A stretch of 64,000 nt of DNA from Leptospira chreensis (GTDB taxonomy: Bacteria; Spirochaetota; Leptospiria; Leptospirales; Leptospiraceae): assembly GCF_016919165.1 (NCBI RefSeq), contig NZ_JAFFPS010000026.1, forward strand, positions 62,001-126,000, in the 5' to 3' direction. The notes under the pieces were generated by a model. The model had not been told where the DNA came from and made no database searches. It worked only from the letters and a program-made list of their open reading frames with translations. This document shows, one piece after another, positions 1 to 8,040 of the stretch. Made by a program: the position numbers and the translations under genes. The stretch's first letter is position 1; each line of letters starts with the position of its first letter.

Positions 1-964
1 TCGCCAATGTATTGTAATACGGTGTGACTTCCTGGTTCAACCAAATTCCATTGGATACGGGCCAAACATACTTTCCTGTCCAAGATTCTTGGATGACTAA
101 AACCACATTGATGGATTTTCTTCCAGGAACCTGTTTGATTTTGCGAACGAGGGGAAACTCGGGATCACCTAAAAATTCAGCACCGTTGTATGTGATTTCA
201 TTCCGAACCACGGCCAACATATCTTCGTCTTTCATCTTTAGATGTTTGGGAATGGACTGGCTTTTAAAATCGTTGATGGTTGTGTAAATTCCATTTAACG
301 CCAGTTGGTTGATAAGGGCGTCATCCGAGATAATCGCTTCACTGGCTCGCAAGGGAGATTCTTGTGGCCCACCCCGCAGTCCAATAAAGAAAAAAAGAAT
401 CCAAAGAGATGTTTTTATGGTTTTAGATCGAAAGGATTCCTTCTCATTCCTTTGGTCTGCGATCTGGTGTTTGCGAAACCAAAACATCATCCCTAAAATA
501 TAAAGTAATATAAAAATAAAAAAACTAAAGATTTTTAAAGGAGCTTCTTTGACGGCCGAAGAAACTAAAACATCCAGGTCTCCAAGAAACACAATGGCTT
601 CATAACCAATATGTTTGTTTGCATTTTCAAAATACAACAAATCAGCAAATAAATGTACCAAACATAGGGGATAAAGAATGAGAGGTGTGAGGATCCAAAA
701 ATAACGATAGGTTTTTCGTTTTGATGCCCCATTCCAAAGCGAAAGCAGGTAAAAACCAACTAACAGAATCGATATGGTAACCCAGTCAAATCGAAACCCA
801 ATCAAGAATGCTTTGAGTAAAATCAAAACGGGAAACTCTTCTAAACGATAAGAATAAACAATAAAAAATAAAATGCGGTGGAGGAAGAGGGTCAAAAACC
901 CAAAGGAAAAATAAGTTAGAAAGATTCGATCCGAAAATTGAAAACGGGGAAACTGTTTCACCAT
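1..964 (-). CDS. LTA synthase-like membrane sulfatase (partial, 3' end outside window)
   Basis: The reading frame starts at the ATG at 964 and stays open to the left edge, so only the first 321 residues are seen. Five hydrophobic segments are visible at about residues 14-37, 60-77, 89-110, 143-163 and 184-197, followed by a soluble part that opens with INVVLVIQESWTGKYV near residue 290. That block matches the first strand of the alkaline-phosphatase/sulfatase fold as found in lipoteichoic-acid synthase-type phosphoglycerol or phosphoethanolamine transferases. The expected catalytic Thr lies outside the window, so activity and substrate cannot be judged. In a diderm spirochaete such enzymes more likely modify envelope glycans or lipids than make LTA. 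It is divergent from the biotin carboxylase gene. Confidence 0.75.
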   Translation of the reverse strand, partial: MVKQFPRFQFSDRIFLTYFSFGFLTLFLHRILFFIVYSYRLEEFPVLILLKAFLIGFRFDWVTISILLVGFYLLSLWNGASKRKTYRYFWILTPLILYPLCLVHLFADLLYFENANKHIGYEAIVFLGDLDVLVSSAVKEAPLKIFSFFIFILLYILGMMFWFRKHQIADQRNEKESFRSKTIKTSLWILFFFIGLRGGPQESPLRASEAIISDDALINQLALNGIYTTINDFKSQSIPKHLKMKDEDMLAVVRNEITYNGAEFLGDPEFPLVRKIKQVPGRKSINVVLVIQESWTGKYVWPVSNGIWLNQEVTPYYNTLA

Positions 965-1017
965 AAAAAAAGAATTGGTTAAGGATGGAGACGGTCAATG
1001 AAGTTACGATCTTTCTG

Positions 1018-1045
1018 TTGATTTATTTTCGCATCCCTTTAGATT
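1018..1045 (+). promoter_or_regulatory. candidate sigma-70 promoter for the biotin carboxylase operon
   Basis: TTGATT at 1018-1023 and TAGATT at 1040-1045 are 16 bp apart and lie just before the ATG at 1059. No clear Shine-Dalgarno precedes that ATG. This is motif matching only. Confidence 0.35.
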
Positions 1046-1058
1046 TGATCCTACTCCT

Positions 1059-2504
1059 ATGAAGCAGATCCAAAAAATACTCATCGCCAACCGTGGTGAA
1101 ATTGCCGTACGTGTCATTCGCACTGCAAAAAGAATGGGAATCAAAACGGTGGCGGTTTATTCCGATCCGGATGCACAAAGCCTATTTGTTCAGTCTGCAG
1201 ACGAGGCGTTCTCACTCGGGGGAACCGATGCTCGTTCTTCCTATTTAAATGTGGAGAAGGTCATTAAAGCCTGTTTGGAAACGGGAGCGGATGCCGTTCA
1301 CCCAGGTTATGGATTTTTATCAGAAAATACTGACTTTGCTACCAAATTAGAAAAACACGGAATTCGATTCATTGGCCCAAAACCACATTCCATCGAAGCT
1401 ATGGGAGATAAGATCGGCTCACGTCTGTTAGTCGCAAAAAGTGGTGTTCCCGTGGTGCCTGGATATGAAGGTGCTTCCCAAGAAATGTCCGTATTCCAAA
1501 AAGAAGCGACAAAAATTGGATATCCCATTATGGCAAAAGCCAGTGCCGGTGGTGGGGGAAAGGGAATGCGGAGGATCAACACTCCAGAAGAATTGGAACC
1601 GGGAATCCTTTCGGCAAAACGGGAGGCATTGTCTGCATTTGGAGACGATCGTATCCTTTTAGAAAAATACATCACGAACCCTCGCCATGTGGAGTTTCAA
1701 ATATTTGGTGATACCAAGGGAAACATCATCCATCTACATGAAAGGGATTGTTCCTTACAAAGACGCCACCAAAAAGTGGTCGAAGAAACACCCGCTCCCA
1801 GATACTCCGCAGATCTCAAATCCAAAATGTCTGAAGCGGCTGCGATGGCAGCAAAAGCGGTTCAGTATGAAGGGGCTGGCACCGTAGAATTTATATTAGG
1901 TGAGGCTGGTGAGTTTTATTTTCTCGAGATGAACACTCGTTTGCAAGTGGAACATCCAGTGACAGAAATGACAACCGGTCTTGATTTAGTGGAGTGGCAA
2001 ATTCGAGTTTGCCAGGGAGAGGCATTACCAGAAATCAAAACCCCTCCCCAAAAAGGACATGCATTGGAAGTTCGAATTTATGCAGAAGATCCCAAAGAAG
2101 GATTTTTGCCTTCTACCGGGAAGATTCACCATCTATCCTTTCCCACTAGAGATTATTTACGTATTGATTCTGGTGTGGTTTCCGGATCTGAGATCACTAT
2201 GTTTTATGATCCAATGATAGCCAAGATGATTGTATGGGGTGAAGATAGAATCACTGCGATTCACCGCCTAATCGAGTGTTTGTCGGAGACCATTGTATTT
2301 GGTCCCAAAACCAATTTGCAGTTTTTACAAAGACTCGTATCTTCTAAAGAGTTTGCAGAGGGTCATGTTTCTACACATTTCATTGCAGACAATGAATCAG
2401 AACTTTTGTCAGATAAAACCAAGGAAGAACTAAAATTAGCCCTTGCTGGTGCCTTTTTTACTTCTAAAGAACCAATCGACCCTTGGATCAAGGAAACCAC
2501 CTAA
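1059..2504 (+). CDS. accC: biotin carboxylase subunit of an acyl-CoA carboxylase
   Basis: The protein has 481 residues and carries out the ATP- and bicarbonate-dependent carboxylation of biotin on the carrier protein. It opens with KILIANRGEIAVRVIRTAK, has the glycine-rich ATP-grasp loop ASAGGGGKGMRR near residue 164 and the active-site stretch MNTRLQVEHPVTEM near residue 291. It is slightly longer than AccC of E. coli and resembles the N-terminal part of propionyl- or methylcrotonyl-CoA carboxylase alpha chains. The biotin carrier is encoded by the next gene, whose ATG lies 1 bp after this stop, so the two form a split alpha chain. No carboxyltransferase gene is in the window, so the acyl-CoA substrate is open. 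Confidence 0.93.
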   Translation: MKQIQKILIANRGEIAVRVIRTAKRMGIKTVAVYSDPDAQSLFVQSADEAFSLGGTDARSSYLNVEKVIKACLETGADAVHPGYGFLSENTDFATKLEKHGIRFIGPKPHSIEAMGDKIGSRLLVAKSGVPVVPGYEGASQEMSVFQKEATKIGYPIMAKASAGGGGKGMRRINTPEELEPGILSAKREALSAFGDDRILLEKYITNPRHVEFQIFGDTKGNIIHLHERDCSLQRRHQKVVEETPAPRYSADLKSKMSEAAAMAAKAVQYEGAGTVEFILGEAGEFYFLEMNTRLQVEHPVTEMTTGLDLVEWQIRVCQGEALPEIKTPPQKGHALEVRIYAEDPKEGFLPSTGKIHHLSFPTRDYLRIDSGVVSGSEITMFYDPMIAKMIVWGEDRITAIHRLIECLSETIVFGPKTNLQFLQRLVSSKEFAEGHVSTHFIADNESELLSDKTKEELKLALAGAFFTSKEPIDPWIKETT

Positions 2505-2505
2505 T

Positions 2506-3021
2506 ATGGATTATTTATTCGAAACAAAATCTGAACCTGCTTCTGTTTACGTAAGTGGTAATATTGTGCGTGTTCGTTTGGGAAAGGATAGTGCTTTGTT
2601 TGCCTTAGAAGATTTGGTAAAAGAAGAATCATACAAATCAGATACAAGTTCATTACAATCTGTATCCATGAAAGATGGATCTGTATTACGATATCTTAAA
2701 GTAAGAAATGAGATCTTCCTTCATTGGAAAGGTGAGACCTGGAGTGGAAAACTCGCCGAACGTCAGTATGAAGGTGCAGGACAAACCTCTCCTGAAATCA
2801 AAAGTCCCATGCCAGGGAAAGTAGTGCAAATCTCTACTGAGGTTGGAACGGAACACAAACAAGGTGAGACCCTATTGATTTTGGAAGCGATGAAGATGGA
2901 GAACGCTGTTAAGGCACCTTATCCATGTCGTGTGGAAGAGATTCGAAAATCACAAGGGGATCTTGTCCAACAAGATGAGGTGCTCATCATATTACACAGA
3001 TTCGAACCGGAAAAAACATAA
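2506..3021 (+). CDS. biotin carboxyl carrier protein (biotin/lipoyl attachment domain)
   Basis: The protein has 171 residues when started at the ATG at 2506, directly after the stop of the biotin carboxylase gene; a longer in-frame start inside the upstream gene is unlikely. The C-terminal about 75 residues form a biotinyl domain (PMPGKVVQIS, then EAMKMENAV with Lys130 as the expected biotinylation site). The first about 90 residues are less conserved and probably dock onto the carboxylase, as the BT linker does in propionyl-CoA carboxylase alpha chains. Together with the preceding gene it makes a two-piece alpha subunit. It is likely co-translated with the carboxylase. Confidence 0.9.
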   Translation: MDYLFETKSEPASVYVSGNIVRVRLGKDSALFALEDLVKEESYKSDTSSLQSVSMKDGSVLRYLKVRNEIFLHWKGETWSGKLAERQYEGAGQTSPEIKSPMPGKVVQISTEVGTEHKQGETLLILEAMKMENAVKAPYPCRVEEIRKSQGDLVQQDEVLIILHRFEPEKT

Positions 3022-3093
3022 ATTTCCGAATCTATTTGACATATTTTTCAAACTTCCCACCATAAGGCAGTTTCTTTGGCTGATAGGTAGAGA

Positions 3094-4581
3094 ATGTACA
3101 ATCATATTTTAAGAAGTTTCACACTTCTGTTGTTTTTTTCGTTTTTCCACGGGGTTCTCGGTCAGGAACGTCAACCCCGTACCGACCTTCCGTTCGAGAT
3201 CTCTGAAAAAAAGAGGCTGAGCGAGAGGGACTTTAAGAATAAAAAAGAGGGGGGATACTTTACCGGTCTTCCTCTCATCAACTCGGATCCCAATGTGGGT
3301 ATCGGATTTGGGGCTCGCGTGCTCTATTTTTACAACGGGGAAAAAAAATCCCCCATGTTTGAATACACACCATATCGTGTTCGGGTATTTGCTCAGTATT
3401 TTAATACGACCAAAAGAGCTCCTTACCACCAACTGAGTATTGATGCACCTTATATCTTCGATACCAAGTGGAGGCTTCGTGCCGATTTGGTCTATGAACG
3501 AAATCCAAACTCTCTCTTTTTTGGAGTCGGATCTGAGACGCTTCAACCACTCTCTTATTTAGAGAGAAACGATCCGAACGGGCAAATCAGACGAAATGCT
3601 CCATTTGCCGATTATGAGGACAATTTAAACTATCGTCGTCAAGGGGATGCGGGCGCGGGTGAATATCCTATCGTGAGTGATCATAGATACAACCGATACG
3701 ATATTGAAAATCCTAACTTCAGTACTTCCGGTGAATATTCCTTTTTCGGAGGAACACTTCGTACGGTGACAGGGGTTCGTCTCTCTAAACAAATCATTCG
3801 TACTTATGACGGAAAGTATAACAACGCCCAATTGGGTCCAGCAGATGGAATTTTAGGACTACTTGATGTAGACCGTACTTTTGGAACTCCGCAAGGGGAA
3901 ACAAAATTAACTCGTGAAGACAAAGATGGAAAGATCAAAGGTCTTAACGGTGGTTATACGAACACAGTGCGAGCAGGGATTGTGTTCGATACACGTGACT
4001 TTGAACCGGATCCGAACCGTGGGGTATTTTTGGAATACACACATGAACGTTCCACAAAGGCCATTGGTTCTACATCAGAATTCAATAAAAACCTAGTTTC
4101 GGGTCGTATTTTCTTAAGTCCGGTTACGTGGTTCACAAGCAAACCTCCTGAAATTCTGGAAAAGTTTGTTCTTGCTGCCCGGGGAACTATGGTGCAAACC
4201 AATGGGGACGCACCGTTCTATGAATACCGCAACATGTGGGGAACAGAAACCAACCAATCCGGTTTAGGTGGTAGAACTACCATTCGTGGTTACAAACAAG
4301 ATCGTTTTGTGGGTCAAACCATGGCGTTTGCAAACTTTGAAATTCGTTGGAAGTTTGCTGAAGCAGAATTCGGTGGGCAACACTTTGACTTTCAATTGGT
4401 TCCATTCTATGATGTGGGACGAGTTTGGGATCGCACAGAAGATGCAAACTTAAAGAACTACAAACACTCTAGGGGTATTGGTCTACGAATTCCTTGGAAC
4501 CAAGCAACTGTTATCTATTTTGATCATGCGATTTCGAATGAAGATAGACAAACGTTTATTAACTTTAACCATATATTTTAG
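3094..4581 (+). CDS. BamA/TamA-type (D15, Omp85-like) outer membrane protein
   Basis: The protein has 495 residues. It starts with a signal peptide (hydrophobic LLLFFSFF stretch, likely cut after GVLG) and then has many alternating aromatic/hydrophilic beta strands. Near residue 298 it has DTRDFEPDPNRGVFLEYTHE, the typical strand motif of the bacterial surface antigen (D15) barrel, and it ends with FINFNHIF, a usual barrel C-terminus with terminal Phe. No POTRA repeats are evident before the barrel, so it is shorter than BamA (about 800 residues) and is unlikely to be the essential assembly factor itself. A lipoprotein gene follows 13 bp downstream and may be cotranscribed. Confidence 0.8.
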   Translation: MYNHILRSFTLLLFFSFFHGVLGQERQPRTDLPFEISEKKRLSERDFKNKKEGGYFTGLPLINSDPNVGIGFGARVLYFYNGEKKSPMFEYTPYRVRVFAQYFNTTKRAPYHQLSIDAPYIFDTKWRLRADLVYERNPNSLFFGVGSETLQPLSYLERNDPNGQIRRNAPFADYEDNLNYRRQGDAGAGEYPIVSDHRYNRYDIENPNFSTSGEYSFFGGTLRTVTGVRLSKQIIRTYDGKYNNAQLGPADGILGLLDVDRTFGTPQGETKLTREDKDGKIKGLNGGYTNTVRAGIVFDTRDFEPDPNRGVFLEYTHERSTKAIGSTSEFNKNLVSGRIFLSPVTWFTSKPPEILEKFVLAARGTMVQTNGDAPFYEYRNMWGTETNQSGLGGRTTIRGYKQDRFVGQTMAFANFEIRWKFAEAEFGGQHFDFQLVPFYDVGRVWDRTEDANLKNYKHSRGIGLRIPWNQATVIYFDHAISNEDRQTFINFNHIF

Positions 4582-4594
4582 GAGGGCAGAGCTT

Positions 4595-5278
4595 ATGAAA
4601 AAAATTCAATATTGTTTCGCTCTTTTGGTCTTATCTTTTTTCATGAACTGTGAAATGAAACCAGTAGAGGATATCTACGGTTTAAGCCCGGAAGAAACTA
4701 ACCAACTCGTTGCAGGTCTTCTTGCAAACCAAAGTCTTAGGGACAATGGAAACGGAACCGTTACGGACACCGCGTCCAATTTAGTTTGGCAAAAATGTAC
4801 GCATGGACAAGTGTATCGCGCAGCAAATAATGATTGTTTGGGGGCTCCTCAAGGTTCCATTTTCAATCCTTATGATTCCGCTCGTGCTGGTGCTGTTCAG
4901 GTTGCATTTTGTGATTCCAAAACACATGCATGTAACTCCATTGCTTTCCCACAAGTAGTCCAAGGATTTTCTTCCATTGGCATTGCGGGATCCAGTGAGT
5001 TGTATGGGGCTTGCCAAAACAGTAATTTCTTAGGTGCGACTTGGCGAGTTCCGACTGTGATCGAATACCAAAGATTGGTGATTCCCGGTCGAGCAGCCAC
5101 TCTCCAGTTTTTCCCTTCCACACAGGAAGATGATTATTGGACTGCTTGGTCGAACAACGAAGACCTTCCAGGGGAAACGGCACACGCCATATCCTTTGAT
5201 AGACAATCTTACGGTGTCCAAAGGTTCATTGTCAAAACACAAAGGAATTTTGTCCGTTGTGTTCGCACAGGCCCTTAA
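4595..5278 (+). CDS. DUF1566 (Lcl C-terminal domain) lipoprotein
   Basis: The start is taken at the ATG at 4595, which has GGAGG about 9 bases upstream (4581-4585) and gives a lipoprotein signal (LVLSFFMNC). The mature protein carries the DUF1566 pattern: DNGNGTVTDTASNLVWQKC near the N-terminus, then WRVPTVIEYQRLV, YWTAWS and the final NFVRCVRTGP. Family members are surface or periplasmic lipoproteins with a C-type-lectin-like fold and no enzymatic role known. Leptospira genomes carry many of them. It lies 13 bp behind the D15-type outer membrane protein gene and is followed by a strong terminator. Length is 227 residues. Confidence 0.85.
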   Translation: MKKIQYCFALLVLSFFMNCEMKPVEDIYGLSPEETNQLVAGLLANQSLRDNGNGTVTDTASNLVWQKCTHGQVYRAANNDCLGAPQGSIFNPYDSARAGAVQVAFCDSKTHACNSIAFPQVVQGFSSIGIAGSSELYGACQNSNFLGATWRVPTVIEYQRLVIPGRAATLQFFPSTQEDDYWTAWSNNEDLPGETAHAISFDRQSYGVQRFIVKTQRNFVRCVRTGP

Positions 5279-5305
5279 ACACCCAATTTTCTCTCATTTC
5301 TGTCC

Positions 5306-5329
5306 ACTCTCCTGATCTTTCAGGAGAGT
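5306..5329 (+). terminator. rho-independent terminator after the D15/DUF1566 genes
   Basis: ACTCTCCTG (5306-5314) and CAGGAGAGT (5321-5329) form a perfect 9-bp stem with a 6-base loop, followed by TTTCGCTTTT. It lies 28 bases after the lipoprotein stop codon. Confidence 0.85.
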
Positions 5330-5408
5330 TTTCGCTTTTCAAAAATCCAATTTCCTACTAATATTTTCTGATAATAAACCGAAGTACCCATTAGGTGGTG
5401 AGGTTTCC

Positions 5409-6122
5409 ATGAGAATTGACGAGTCCCCATTCAATCGTATGAATGTAGATCTTTCCAAAGATCGCCGGGTGAACTATGTCGGACATGGAAAATTGGAAAG
5501 TTCCCCAGAATCCCTTTCCGCCCTCCATGTGATTTCCCATGAACTCGGACATGCTGCTGAATTCAAAAATGAAGCCTTCCGAGAAGGACGTGATGTCGAG
5601 TCCCTCCAAGTCAAAATCAATTATGAATTAAGAGATGGTCGTATGGTGGCGGTGAGTGGAGAAACTCATGCGGTCACTCGTCCCAAATCAAATTCGGAGG
5701 AAGATCCTGCCCTCACTCCTTATTCCGATGGGAAATCGATCAAAGATATTTTCCAATTGAAAGAGGATGAAGACAAAAAACCCAATTCGAAAGAGAAAAC
5801 TAAATTAAATCCCAAAGAGATCATGCAAAAATCTCATGAAAAAGAATTGGAATCCAAAATTAAAGAACTCGAAACACGACTCGAATCTGAGAAAACAAAA
5901 AAGTCATCCACAGATGTTCATTCTGCAGATCGTTTGAAAGAAATTGAATCGGAAAAAAAACGTTTGGAAGAAGAAGTGAGACTGATCCGTGTGAAAGAAC
6001 AATTAAAAGAAACTTTTGCCCTGCTCACAGACTTTCGTAAAATGATGACTTCTAATTTATTTGGAATGATGAGTATTCAAACAGGATCAAACTCAGGTAA
6101 TTATTTAGACACCTTTGTTTGA
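5409..6122 (+). CDS. putative SprA-related HExxH protein with C-terminal coiled coil
   Basis: The protein has 237 residues and no signal peptide. Residues 44-48 read HELGH, a zinc-metalloprotease type HExxH motif, followed about 20-35 residues later by NYELRDGRMVAVSGETHAVTR. This order (HExxH, a YxYxxGPDG-like strand, then a VGGEV-like strand) is that of the SprA-related/CJM1_0395 family of putative metalloproteases; the assignment is by pattern only. Residues about 125-205 are charged and predicted coiled coil (repeats of KELESKIKELETRLESEK type). A GAGG ribosome site precedes the ATG. Its last 18 bases overlap the convergent yihA gene. No protease activity can be claimed. Confidence 0.6.
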   Translation: MRIDESPFNRMNVDLSKDRRVNYVGHGKLESSPESLSALHVISHELGHAAEFKNEAFREGRDVESLQVKINYELRDGRMVAVSGETHAVTRPKSNSEEDPALTPYSDGKSIKDIFQLKEDEDKKPNSKEKTKLNPKEIMQKSHEKELESKIKELETRLESEKTKKSSTDVHSADRLKEIESEKKRLEEEVRLIRVKEQLKETFALLTDFRKMMTSNLFGMMSIQTGSNSGNYLDTFV

Positions 6123-6734
6123 TGGAATCATATTCTCTACAATAAACTCACGTAACTCTCCCACACCCCTTCCTGTTGTTGCTGAAAGATAAAATACTCG
6201 AAAGGGAACTCCAATTTCATTCATAGCTGATTCCATGTCTGTTCGGACACGGTGTTGTTCACTTTGGTTCAGTTTATCGATTTTGGTGCGGATCACCACA
6301 GGTTTGATTTTTTTCTCCATAGCAACTTCGATGGTTGAAAGTTCTTCTTCTGGAAATTCTCTTTGTGAATCACAAAGGATAAATAGAATTTTTAAATTTT
6401 GCCATGTATTTAAAAAACCTTCCAAAAGTTTCATCATATCTTTGTGTTCTTTATGAGAGGCTTTGGAATAACCAAACCCTGGTAAGTCGACAAGGTTGAA
6501 CCCTTCTCTAGTTCTGAAAATATTGATGAGTTTGGTTTTTCCTGGAGTTCTCGAAACTTTGGCAAGCCCTCTGTGGTTGGAGAGTGCATTGAGTAAACTC
6601 GACTTTCCCGAATTGGATCTCCCCATAAAGGCAATGGACTGAACGGAGTCCAGTTCTTCCTTTTCATTTAGGTTGGCAATGGAGGTGAAGAACTTAGTTT
6701 CCGGAAAAGGAATTTCTTTGGAATACTTATGCAT
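6105..6734 (-). CDS. yihA: ribosome biogenesis GTP-binding protein YihA/YsxC (EngB)
   Basis: The protein has 209 residues, the usual length. It shows the EngB GTPase order: P-loop GRSNSGKSS at residues 38-46, the switch region TRTPGKTKLIN, G3 DLPGFGYSKA and G4 TKIDKL. The family acts in maturation of the large ribosomal subunit. The ATG at 6734 lies 5 bases after the tilS stop, so it is the last gene of the phosphatase-tilS-yihA operon. Confidence 0.95.
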   Translation of the reverse strand: MHKYSKEIPFPETKFFTSIANLNEKEELDSVQSIAFMGRSNSGKSSLLNALSNHRGLAKVSRTPGKTKLINIFRTREGFNLVDLPGFGYSKASHKEHKDMMKLLEGFLNTWQNLKILFILCDSQREFPEEELSTIEVAMEKKIKPVVIRTKIDKLNQSEQHRVRTDMESAMNEIGVPFRVFYLSATTGRGVGELREFIVENMIPSNKGV

Positions 6735-6739
6735 CTAGT

Positions 6740-8040
6740 TCATCTTTCCAGATAGATTCGTTTGGGATAATTCTTTTCGCTTTTCGAAAACAGAGAAAAC
6801 AAAATTTGGATGGGTTCTCCTTCAAAATAAAGGATGGGAATGTAGGTTCTTAGGAAAAAAGGAATCCCGTTTTCGCGCATACATTCGGAAATTTCCTTAT
6901 TTCCGGATCGAATTTGGATTTTTTGGCCATGGTGCCAAGATCCAAGGTTGTATTTTTCCTTTGGATCAGAAAGTTTAAATCTGTTTTGATTCCATTCAAT
7001 ATATAAACTATCCCCTTCTCGGTAGGAGACTGCTTTTTTAAAAGCTGGGGATTTTTTATCGATAATAAATAGATCACCAAACTTTGATTTGTATAAAAAA
7101 CAGTTTTTATTCTCTAAAAATGCCCTTTCGCCTTCGGATTGCAGATGAAAATTATCAAATCCTGATTTGTATAAAGGATAATGACCGAGTAACTTTAAAT
7201 AAAAATCAATTAGGTCTTTTTTTGCAGATAAACCTAGACTTGTCCATGTTTCGTGAGGGATACGAAATAAACGAGGGACTTGTTTGGGTGCATTTTCCTT
7301 TTTTAAATCAAATTGTAAATTGAGTTGGGAACGATCGTGGAAGTTCCAATAGGTTTTATGGAAGTTCCAACTTTCTTTTTCCAAAATAGGAAGTAAATCC
7401 ATCCGAAGTCGATTGCGTTTGTAAATCGGATCTTTATTGGATTCATCTTCAAAGATTTTCATATGACTGGATACAAACTCATAGAGTGATTCCAACTCTT
7501 TATCTTCAAAAAAAACTAAAGGTAAAAAACGATCTCCGTCAAAAGGAGGAAGTGTATAAAATGCTTTTTTCCCCCCACCTCTTGTTAGGTGTAAAAAAAT
7601 AGATTCTGTATAGTCTTTACAATGGTGACCCGTAAGGATGATGGCAGGGATTTTATCCGTGATTTTTTTGAGTTCGTGGTAACGAACGAGTCTTCCCGTT
7701 TCTTCTAATCCCTTTTTTAGTTTGAGAGATAGTTTTGGGATTTTTTTTTTACAAAATGAAAAGGGAAGTGAGTGGATTCTAGAAACTGGCGGATTTCTTT
7801 TTCTTCTGCTTCAATGGAACGAATCCCATGGGATAAATAAAATAGAGTCGGAGTTTGGGTTTGGTAGATTTCTTTTAGATATTGAAAAAACAAAACTAAA
7901 ATTGAGGAGTCCTTCCCGCCTGAATAGGAGATAAGGAACTGAGTTTTATTTTCTGCCCAGAGTTCGGGGAGATTGTTCCCCATACGACCGAGTGCCGCTG
8001 CAAATAGTTTTGTGATCGGAGCGGGAATTTCCGGGATCAT
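6740..8040 (-). CDS. tilS: tRNA(Ile)-lysidine synthase TilS, frameshifted at an A10 run
   Basis: TilS turns the wobble cytidine of tRNA-Ile(CAU) into lysidine and is normally essential. The N-terminal PP-loop SGGKDSS is at residues 40-46 of the frame that starts with ATG at 8040. That frame stops at 7717 after reading through ten A residues (T10 at 7741-7750 on the plus strand). Adding one A (or removing two) joins it to an open frame that continues without a stop to 6740. The joined frame holds GHHCKDYTESIFLHLTRGGG, the TilS motif usually seen as HHxDDxxET...RGxG, and gives a protein of about 433 residues. The break is either an assembly/homopolymer error, polymerase slippage, or a real mutation. 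The start overlaps the upstream phosphatase stop (ATGA). Confidence 0.85.

Noticed and set aside
1307..1675. Minus-strand frame of 122 codons opposite the biotin carboxylase
   Set aside because: It is the shadow of the strongly conserved carboxylase and has no ribosome site or family match.
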